Below are positions 58,188 to 64,000 of a stretch of DNA of 64,000 nt, one piece after another. Source of the stretch: Solirubrum sp044628455 (GTDB lineage: Bacteria > Bacteroidota > Bacteroidia > Cytophagales > Hymenobacteraceae); NCBI RefSeq assembly GCF_044628455.1, contig NZ_JBIYZW010000002.1:62001-126000 (forward strand). The letters are read 5' to 3'. Under the pieces are notes generated by a model. The model saw only the letters and a list, made by a program, of their open reading frames with translations, was not told the origin of the DNA and made no database searches. Numbering within the stretch: position 1 is the first letter of the stretch; every line of letters starts with the position of its first letter. A program made the translations under genes and the position numbers.

Positions 58188-58781
58188 ATGCGCTTTATTT
58201 TTCGCCGCTGCCTACCGGTGTTTGCTGCCGGCCTGCTGTTGACGGGCTGCTCGGGCGGCCCCGACGACTACACGCCCAAGCCGAAGGGCTTCAACCGCAT
58301 CGACCTGCCGCCCCACGCCTACCAGCCGCTGGGCCCGGGCCACCCCTACTCCTTCGAGTATTCGCGCCACGCCCGCATCCTGCCCGATTCTTCCTACCTG
58401 GCGCAGCCACACTGGATCAACGTGTACTACCCGCAGTTTAAGGCCAGCGTGCAGATTACCTATTCAGACATCCGCCGCAACCCCGCGCTGTTTGCCAAAA
58501 TGATGGAGGACGCGCGCAAGCTGACCAGCAAGCACCAGATCAAGGCCACCGCCATCGAGGAGTCGATGATGAAAACCCCGGGCGGGCTGAACGTGGCCGT
58601 GTTCGAGCTCAGCGGCGACGTGCCCAGCCAGTTTCAGTTCTACACCACCGACTCGACCCGGCACTTTTTCCGCGGCGCGCTGTACTTCCGCACCGCGGTG
58701 GCCAACGACTCGCTGGCCCCGGTGATTGACTACGTCAAACAGGACATCGTCAAGCTGGTCAATACGCTGAAGTATCAATGA
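58188..58781 (+). CDS. gldD: Gliding motility lipoprotein GldD
   Basis: 197 residues. Lipobox LTGC (Cys about 21) then SGGPDDYTPKPKGFNRIDLP, the GldD start. Family segments YSFEYSRHARILPDSSYLAQ, WINVYYPQFKASVQITYSDI, MMEDARKLTSKHQIKATAIE, DSTRHFFRGALYFRTAVAND and a terminal helix. GldD is needed for gliding and type IX secretion. In Flavobacterium gldE lies beside gldD; here ssb and gldD are directly adjacent and gldE is absent. The stop codon TGA is inside the CAATGA repeat that follows. Confidence 0.93.
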   Translation: MRFIFRRCLPVFAAGLLLTGCSGGPDDYTPKPKGFNRIDLPPHAYQPLGPGHPYSFEYSRHARILPDSSYLAQPHWINVYYPQFKASVQITYSDIRRNPALFAKMMEDARKLTSKHQIKATAIEESMMKTPGGLNVAVFELSGDVPSQFQFYTTDSTRHFFRGALYFRTAVANDSLAPVIDYVKQDIVKLVNTLKYQ

Positions 58782-58789
58782 ACAATCAT

Positions 58790-58859
58790 CAATGATCAAT
58801 GAACAATGAGTAGCCATAGCCGCCTCCGCGGCCAATTACTCATTGTTCATTGATCATTG
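58790..58859. repeat. Palindromic CAATGA-type repeat between gldD and recG
   Basis: Perfect 22-bp arms (58790-58811 and 58838-58859) around a 26-base loop of normal high G+C. The arms are tandem CAATGA(T/A) heptamers; more copies extend leftward across the gldD stop codon (TATCAATGA) and rightward to the recG start. A+T rich against the surroundings. Confidence 0.8.
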
Positions 58860-58871
58860 CTCATTGAATCG

Positions 58872-60968
58872 ATGAGTAGCTTTTTCAACACCAAAGTCGA
58901 GAGTCTGCGGGGCATGGACACCCGCCGCGCCGACGTGCTGCGCAAGGAGCTGAACATCCACTCCTACGGCGACCTGATTCAGCACTATCCCTTCCGCTAC
59001 CTCGACCGTACCCAGATTTACCACGCCGTTGACCTGCACGACGACCTGCCCATGGTGCAGGTGAAGGGCACGGTGCGCACCAAGGAACTACTCGGCGAAG
59101 GCCACAAGCAGCGCCTCATTGCCCAGCTCCACGACGAGAGCGGCACGGTGGAGCTGGTGTGGTTCAAGGGCGTGAAGTGGTTCGAGAAATTCGTGAAGAA
59201 CCACCAGGAGTACGTGGCCTTCGGCAAGCCGGCCCTCTTCAACGGCAAGCCGCAGATGGTGCACCCCGAACTGGAAGAAGTGTCGGAGCAGAAGCCCGGG
59301 GCCTCGTTTCTGCAGCCGGTGTACTCCAGCACCGACAAGCTGCGCAACTTCCACCTCGACAGCAAGGGCCTGAGCCGGCTGATGGGCAGTTTGCTGAAGC
59401 TGGCCGCGCCGCACATCACCGAAACCCTTTCGCCGGCGCTGCTGCAGCGCTACGCCCTCATGCCCAAGGCCGAGGCCATGCAGCAGATTCACTTTCCGCA
59501 GAGCACCGAGCTGCTGCAGGCCGCCCGCTTCCGGCTGAAGTTTGAGGAGCTGTTTTACATTCAGCTTAAGCTGCTGCGCCAACGCACCCAGCGCAAGGTG
59601 GAGCTGGCTGGCCAGATTTTCGACAAGGTGCCCACCCTGGTGCACTTCTACAAAAACGTGCTGCCCTTCGACCTGACGGGGGCCCAGAAGCGCGTTATCC
59701 ACGACATCTATAAGGACTTCTGCGCTGGCAAGCAGATGAACCGCCTGCTGCAGGGCGACGTGGGCTCGGGCAAAACCATCGTGGCCTTCATTGCCATGCT
59801 CATGGCCGCCGACAACGGTGCGCAGAGCTGCCTGATGGCCCCCACCGAAATTCTGGCTGACCAGCACTACATCGGCTTGAAACAGTTTGCCGATCTGCTA
59901 GGCCTGAAAATCGGCAAGCTCACCGGCTCGACGCGCACAGCCGAGCGGCGGGTGCTGCACGAGCAGCTGCGCGCGGGCGAGATGCACATGCTCGTGGGCA
60001 CCCACGCCCTGCTCGAAGACGTGGTGCAGTTCCGCAACCTGGGCCTGACCATCATGGACGAGCAGCACCGCTTCGGCGTGGCCCAACGCTCCAAGCTCTG
60101 GCAGAAAAACCCCCACGTGATTCCCCACGTGCTGGTGATGACGGCCACCCCCATTCCGCGCACCCTGGCCATGACGCTCTACGGCGACCTGGACGTGTCG
60201 GTAATTGACGAGCTGCCCGCCGGCCGCAAGCCCATCGTTACGGTGCACCGCTTCGACGCCAACCGCCTGAAGGTGTTCGAGTTCATGCGCCAGCAGATTC
60301 GCGAAGGGCGGCAGGTGTACGTGGTATACCCACTCATTGAGGAAAGCGAGGCCATGGCCGATTACAAGGATCTGATGGACGGCTACGAGAGCGTGACGCG
60401 GGCCTTCCCCGAATACCAGGTCAGCATCGTGCACGGGCGTATGAGCGCCGCCGAGAAGGACGCCGAGATGCAGCGCTTTCTGCAGCGCCAGACCCAGATT
60501 ATGGTGGCCACTACGGTGATTGAGGTGGGCGTGAACGTGCCCAATGCCTCGGTGATGGTGATTGAATCGGCCGAACGGTTTGGGCTTTCGCAGCTGCACC
60601 AGTTGCGCGGGCGCGTGGGCCGCGGCGCCGACCAGAGCTACTGCGTGCTGATGACCGGCTACAAGCTCAGCAAGGATTCGCGCACCCGCCTCGAAACCAT
60701 GGTGCGCACCAACAACGGGTTTGAAATTGCCGACATCGACCTGAAGCTACGCGGTCCGGGCGACCTGATGGGCACCCAGCAAAGCGGTCTGCTCGATTTG
60801 CTGATTGCCGACCTGGCCAAGGACGGCCGCATTCTGACCGAGTCGCGGGCGGCGGCGCAGGAGCTGCTTAACGAAGACCCGCTGCTGGCCCAGCCCGAGA
60901 ATGGCAACATCCGGCGGCACATCGAGTCGTTGCCCAGCACCACCGTGAACTGGAGCCGCATCAGCTGA
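58872..60968 (+). CDS. recG: ATP-dependent DNA helicase RecG
   Basis: 698 residues from the ATG at 58872 (MSSFFNTKVESLRGMDTRRA). Wedge/OB domain (about 55-160) with VKGTVRTKELLGEGHKQRLI; helicase domain 1 with QGDVGSGKTIVAFIAM (Walker A), MAPTEILADQHYIGL, IMDEQHRFGVAQRSKL (DEQH) and VMTATPIPRTLAMTLYGDLD; domain 2 with VSIVHGRMSAAEKDAEMQRF, VATTVIEVGVNVPNASVMVI, HQLRGRVGRGADQSYCVLMT. It remodels stalled replication forks and Holliday junctions. The 5' region is inside the CAATGA repeat, which may affect initiation. Confidence 0.96.
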   Translation: MSSFFNTKVESLRGMDTRRADVLRKELNIHSYGDLIQHYPFRYLDRTQIYHAVDLHDDLPMVQVKGTVRTKELLGEGHKQRLIAQLHDESGTVELVWFKGVKWFEKFVKNHQEYVAFGKPALFNGKPQMVHPELEEVSEQKPGASFLQPVYSSTDKLRNFHLDSKGLSRLMGSLLKLAAPHITETLSPALLQRYALMPKAEAMQQIHFPQSTELLQAARFRLKFEELFYIQLKLLRQRTQRKVELAGQIFDKVPTLVHFYKNVLPFDLTGAQKRVIHDIYKDFCAGKQMNRLLQGDVGSGKTIVAFIAMLMAADNGAQSCLMAPTEILADQHYIGLKQFADLLGLKIGKLTGSTRTAERRVLHEQLRAGEMHMLVGTHALLEDVVQFRNLGLTIMDEQHRFGVAQRSKLWQKNPHVIPHVLVMTATPIPRTLAMTLYGDLDVSVIDELPAGRKPIVTVHRFDANRLKVFEFMRQQIREGRQVYVVYPLIEESEAMADYKDLMDGYESVTRAFPEYQVSIVHGRMSAAEKDAEMQRFLQRQTQIMVATTVIEVGVNVPNASVMVIESAERFGLSQLHQLRGRVGRGADQSYCVLMTGYKLSKDSRTRLETMVRTNNGFEIADIDLKLRGPGDLMGTQQSGLLDLLIADLAKDGRILTESRAAAQELLNEDPLLAQPENGNIRRHIESLPSTTVNWSRIS

Positions 60969-60979
60969 GCCGAACGGGC

Positions 60980-61007
60980 AAAAAAAAACGACTCTGAAAG
61001 GAGTCGT
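60980..61007 (-). terminator. Terminator of the small membrane protein gene
   Basis: Minus strand ACGACTC pairs with GAGTCGT around CTTTCA and runs into nine Ts, directly after the stop at 61015. In the plus direction it also follows recG closely and could stop its transcript, but without a T tract. Confidence 0.75.
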
Positions 61008-61014
61008 CCGGAAG

Positions 61015-61230
61015 CTAGTTGACGCTTACCGCAGATCGTTCCGGGCGACCCTGCCCGGGAGCAGCGTTGGGATTTACCAAGTTCACCTGGCGGGCAAAAA
61101 ACGTCTGAACTGATTCAGCCGGGCGGAGCGCCGACTGGTTGAGGGCCGTGGGGAGGGCGCCGGGCTGTTTGGCCAGCTTACCCACAATGACGAGTGCGAG
61201 GAGCAGGATGAACTTTAGCAACGACTTCAT
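61015..61230 (-). CDS. Small exported or membrane-anchored hypothetical protein
   Basis: 71 residues from the ATG at 61230: one hydrophobic helix (MKSLLKFILLLALVIVGKLA) and a short polar tail (KQPGALPTALNQSALRPAES ... VSVN). No family recognised. A strong T-rich terminator immediately after the stop supports a real transcript, but coding potential is modest. Confidence 0.45.
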   Translation of the reverse strand: MKSLLKFILLLALVIVGKLAKQPGALPTALNQSALRPAESVQTFFARQVNLVNPNAAPGQGRPERSAVSVN

Positions 61231-61624
61231 AAGGAGAAACACTTGGTGGAAAGTAGCGGGCCCGGGCCTCGCAAGAATCAAGCCAATCAGACAGAAAGCC
61301 CGGCTAGCTTTCCAATTCTTCTCGGTGGCGGCGCAGCATCGGCAGTGGCGCTTACCGACGACAGCAAACTAACACGATTTGCTGAGTCCACAAAGTTATG
61401 AGTTATATCCAAGCAGCAATTTCTACCGAGCTTGGCTACTTCTCACCCCAAAGTAAACGGCTGCCAGCAGCTTGAGTGACGCTGAGGCCGTTATCAAACC
61501 GTGAACAAATCGTGAGTGGCCGGCTGCCAGCGGGGCGTTTACGGCGGCCGGGCGAAGAATGATACCTTTGAGAAAGACTTTTTTGGGGCCTCGTGCCCCG
61601 GCGGCTTTCTAACTGCTTTACCCT
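61231..61624 (+). promoter_or_regulatory. Intergenic stretch with a promoter for the next gene
   Basis: 394 bp without a supportable gene. TACCTTTG (61563-61570) matches TAnnTTTG about 55 bp upstream of the GTG at 61625; a TTTA 22 bases before it may be the -33 element. No tRNA or hairpin of note. Confidence 0.4.
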
Positions 61625-63076
61625 GTGCGGCTTTCTTTTTTTCCCTTTCCGGGTCTGCTGCTGGCGCTCTGCCTGAGCCTGGGCACCTCGTCGGCCCACG
61701 CCCAGCGTGTGCGCTCCACGGCTTTCAGCTACGTGCCCGAGCACACCGAAGACCCCTACAACCAGCGGGTGCGCGTCAAAACCCTGGCCCTGCCCGGCGG
61801 CAAGGACTTCCTGATTCTGAGCCACCGCTCGGCCAGCGAGTATGCCGTGGAGCGCTACGACGCCGACCTAAAAAAAGTGTGGGCGGCGGCCGTGCCCGTT
61901 GCGGCGGGGGAAAGCCTCGAAGCCTTTGCCCGCAACGACCAGCAGGCCCTGGTAGTAGTCCACCACAAGGATGAAACGGGTCAGCACCTGCGCATCCAGC
62001 CCATCGACCTGAAAAGCGGGCAGAAGCTTCCGGCCAAGAAAGTGGCTGAGGGTGGTCCGCGCGAGCGGCGCCCCGGCGTGAGCATCTCCCCCGACGGCAC
62101 CCAGTTGGTGGCCTGGCGCTACGTTACCCGCGAAGAGCATATCAAGTCGCTCACGGCGGCGCACTACGACCGGCAGCTCGCCAAGCTCAAAGACCGGGTG
62201 TACGACTTCCGCGACCTGGGCGCTTTCTTCTCCCCTACCGTGCACGTGGCCAACGATGGCACCCAGTACGTGGCCCTGATCGGCGACGACAACCAGAAGC
62301 TGACCGTGCGCCGCTACCGCGACCAGGAGCCGGACGTGAAGGTGATGTCGGTGGCCGTGGGCGGCACCTTCGGCGGCAAAAAGGTAACGGCCCGCGACAC
62401 TTTCTGGCGCCTGCTCGACGGCCAGACCCTGTACGCAGCCACCATCTGCGCCGACTACAACAGCGGTGACTACTACAGCCTGAAGCTGGTCAAGTTCGAC
62501 TTCGCCGCCGCCGACATGAAGTTCGCGCCCGAGTTCAAGTTCACGCCCGAATACCTGGCCGAAGTCAACAAGGCCACCGGCGGTAGCGCCAAGCGCCTCG
62601 ACGACGTGTACATCTCCGACGTGCTGCGCACCGACGACCAGAACGTGGTCGTCATTGCCGAGAAGAAGGCCGAGGAAGGCGAAAACGCGCCGGTGCGCGC
62701 CAAGGAGCTGCACCTGTTCGGCTACAACGAGTTTCAGTCGCCTACCTGGCACAGCATCGTGGCCAAAAACCAGGTGGCCCCGGCCGCCGAGAGTTTTACC
62801 GGTATTGGCTACCGCGCCGCGGCGCTGGGCAACGATGTGCACCTGGTAACGCTGGAAACGCTCAATAACAAGACCGACCTGTTCGGCCGCCGCGTGGGCG
62901 CGCTGATGGGCGTGGTATCGGCCCCCAAGGCCCTGGGCCTGAACGTGGCCAGCAACCAGCCGCTGTCCTACGTGAAGGACTTCACCGCCTGGCTCGACGA
63001 CAAGACCATGATTGTGGTAACGCGCCCCAGCAAGAAGTCGGCGGCGCTGCAGCTTAACAAGCTCACGTTTAAGTAA
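61625..63076 (+). CDS. Exported hypothetical protein, probably beta-propeller
   Basis: 483 residues from a GTG at 61625 (no ATG is available; a TAA in frame lies 13 bp upstream). Signal peptide MRLSFFPFPGLLLALCLSLG through AHAQ. The rest is alternating strands with WD/NHL-like spacing: KTLALPGGKDFLILSHRSAS, GVSISPDGTQLVAWRYVTRE, HVANDGTQYVALIGDDNQKL, ISDVLRTDDQNVVVIAEKKA, VKDFTAWLDDKTMIVVTRPS. No named family recognised. Followed by an unusual palindrome cluster and a terminator. Confidence 0.72.
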   Translation: MRLSFFPFPGLLLALCLSLGTSSAHAQRVRSTAFSYVPEHTEDPYNQRVRVKTLALPGGKDFLILSHRSASEYAVERYDADLKKVWAAAVPVAAGESLEAFARNDQQALVVVHHKDETGQHLRIQPIDLKSGQKLPAKKVAEGGPRERRPGVSISPDGTQLVAWRYVTREEHIKSLTAAHYDRQLAKLKDRVYDFRDLGAFFSPTVHVANDGTQYVALIGDDNQKLTVRRYRDQEPDVKVMSVAVGGTFGGKKVTARDTFWRLLDGQTLYAATICADYNSGDYYSLKLVKFDFAAADMKFAPEFKFTPEYLAEVNKATGGSAKRLDDVYISDVLRTDDQNVVVIAEKKAEEGENAPVRAKELHLFGYNEFQSPTWHSIVAKNQVAPAAESFTGIGYRAAALGNDVHLVTLETLNNKTDLFGRRVGALMGVVSAPKALGLNVASNQPLSYVKDFTAWLDDKTMIVVTRPSKKSAALQLNKLTFK

Positions 63077-63231
63077 GCCCGCCGCCGTAGCCGCCGCCTC
63101 GCGTCCCCGGACCGGCTTCGTACCCTGCCGCGCAGCCCTACGGCATGGCATCGGGCTCTTTTGAGTCGCGCGTGCCGGCGCTTGGGTAGAAGCGCCGGGA
63201 CGTTTCGGCCAACTTGTAGTAATGTCATGAG

Positions 63232-63296
63232 AAAAAGACTGCGGTCTTTCTCCCAAAAGACTGCAGTCTTTTCGGGGAAAGACCGCAGTCTTTTGG
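63232..63296. repeat. Three nested palindromes of AAAGACTGCAGTCTTT type
   Basis: P1 AAAGACTGCGGTCTTT (63234-63249), P2 AAAAGACTGCAGTCTTTT (63255-63272, a perfect 18-bp palindrome) and P3 AAAGACCGCAGTCTTT (63278-63293). P1 and P3 are exact reverse complements, so the whole can fold as one long hairpin with P2 at its tip or as three separate stems. Confidence 0.8.
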
Positions 63297-63325
63297 TGAA
63301 GACGTCCTAACGTCCGGGATGAAAT

Positions 63326-63359
63326 GACCTATCGTTTTGGCTAAAACGATAGGTCGTTT
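63326..63359 (+). terminator. Intrinsic terminator-like hairpin
   Basis: GACCTATCGTTTT pairs perfectly with AAAACGATAGGTC around GGCT, then GTTTTC follows. It is 250 bp after the exported hypothetical gene. Confidence 0.7.
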
Positions 63360-63595
63360 TCTGCAAGACGACAGCACGAGCTGTCACTACCCTGCCAGTC
63401 GGGGCCGCGTGGCATGCGCGGAGCTGGACCGAAACGATGGGTCAGGCTGGCGGAACTTCTCCGGGAAGCGCCGCCCGGCGCGGCGGTCAGGGCAGTGGCT
63501 GGCCCGGGCGGGGCGGCAGCCTTGACCGCGCCGAGGGAGGCACCGGAAGCTTTGGCTGCCCCGCAGCGCGCCAGGCTGGATGGGCCCATAACACA

Positions 63596-63679
63596 AGAAC
63601 CGCCGCCCCAATACAGGAGCGGCGGTTCTGTTTTCCCCCATCGGGAAGTATAACCGGCCGTTTCCCCGCGGCCGGTTAT
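63596..63679. terminator. Two terminator-like hairpins downstream of the acyl-CoA dehydrogenase
   Basis: AGAACCGCCGC / GCGGCGGTTCT (63596-63629), followed by TGTTTT on the plus strand, and ATAACCGGCCG / CGGCCGGTTAT (63650-63679), just after the stop at 63696 on the minus strand. Confidence 0.6.
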
Positions 63680-63695
63680 GGCGTTGTGTACCGGG

Positions 63696-64000
63696 TTAGT
63701 ACACGAAGTCGTTGGCCTCGATCAGCGTCTTGGCGATGCGGCGACGGGCGTCTTTCACGTTGAACAGGTCGGCTTTAGTGAAGCGCTTCAGGCCCATGGC
63801 CAGCAGGCGCTGCTCGTCCCCCTCGCTCATCGAAGCAATGGCGTCCTTGCCGGCCTTGGTCACTTGGTCGATGGTGTCGGCCAGGTACACGCGGGCAATG
63901 TCGATCTGCGTGGCCAGGGCTTCTTCGCCCTGGGCGGCTGCTTCCTTCTCCACGCGCAGCAGGGTGCTTTCGGCGGTGTACACCTTGATGGCCATGTCGG
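63696..64000 (-). CDS. Acyl-CoA dehydrogenase family protein, C-terminal part
   Basis: The frame is open at the window edge, and about 101 C-terminal residues are seen (ESTLLRVEKEAAAQGEEALA, DIARVYLADTIDQVTKAGKD, EGDEQRLLAMGLKRFTKADL, VKDARRRIAKTLIEANDFVY). This is the C-terminal helical extension typical of the roughly 600-residue Bacteroidota acyl-CoA dehydrogenases, whose FAD-dependent catalytic domain would lie to the right outside the window. Fatty-acid beta-oxidation. Confidence 0.8.
   Translation of the reverse strand, partial: DMAIKVYTAESTLLRVEKEAAAQGEEALATQIDIARVYLADTIDQVTKAGKDAIASMSEGDEQRLLAMGLKRFTKADLFNVKDARRRIAKTLIEANDFVY

Larger units (their letters stand above)
63077..63695. 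other. Non-coding stretch with several palindromes
   Basis: A 619-bp gap between the exported hypothetical gene and the acyl-CoA dehydrogenase. It contains the triple palindrome (63232-63296), two hairpins (63326-63359, 63596-63679) and high-G+C sequence between. Short frames on both strands overlap each other and none looks real. Confidence 0.5.

Noticed and set aside
1..64000. tRNA, rRNA and riboswitch search by eye
   Set aside because: No tRNA T-loop plus anticodon arrangement, rRNA segment or known riboswitch core was recognised; this is not proof of absence.

Overview
The window looks like chromosomal DNA of a high-G+C gliding-lineage Bacteroidota, most likely Hymenobacter or a close relative (Cytophagales). 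The evidence is: gliding lipoproteins GldB and GldD, a protein with a type IX secretion sorting domain, PorT-like barrels, a FecR/STN/TonB-receptor/DUF4249 gene set, three 'head GIN' (DUF2807) lipoproteins, and promoters of the Bacteroidota form TAnnTTTG. I see no rRNA, tRNA, CRISPR array, transposase or prophage. The species is inferred from gene content and composition only.

Layout. 1-9.9 kb: a partial Kelch protein, pyrD, the tiny ribosomal protein THX, a PagL-like lipid A deacylase, three tandem PorT-like barrels each with its own terminator, an M20 dipeptidase, two unknown genes flanking a degenerate 21-bp repeat, and plsY. 10-18 kb (minus strand): a 1825-residue exported protein of unknown function behind prmA, a septoil-knot (DUF6150) protein and tpiA. 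18-27.3 kb: a protein with a self-cleaving S74 tail-fibre chaperone domain, then a likely operon of a small barrel, a TspO-like membrane protein, a TPR histidine kinase and a LytTR response regulator, then the T9SS cargo protein. 27.5-33.6 kb: uvrA carrying an in-frame palindromic repeat, a GNAT acetyltransferase, an SGNH hydrolase, and an alpha/beta hydrolase whose nucleophile serine is missing.

33.6-45.7 kb is a 12-kb run of minus-strand envelope genes. It is headed by an ECF sigma factor and holds three GIN lipoproteins, a barrel, a serine beta-lactamase-like lipoprotein, a TonB receptor with its DUF4249 lipoprotein, FecR, and an STN-domain surface-repeat protein. Two of the GIN genes share an ECF-promoter-like leader, so part of the run is plausibly one envelope regulon. 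In the third GIN paralogue every Gly-Ser-Gly turn has become an Asp-His or Gly-His turn, a possible histidine ladder along the beta-helix. This is the best candidate here for something undescribed.

45.7-64 kb: an MFS exporter, a DUF6799 protein, a second ECF sigma factor with an overlapping small gene, nth, a glycosyltransferase, gldB, another barrel, and the housekeeping block rng / COX24-like 29-mer / TPR / HU divergent from mutY / ssb / gldD / recG. After that come a small membrane protein, an exported unknown protein, and the 3' end of an acyl-CoA dehydrogenase. A perfect 197-bp-arm palindrome ending at an N (52583-52977) has replaced the true 3' end of rng and looks like an assembly artefact. 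Several short palindromic repeats lie between or inside genes.
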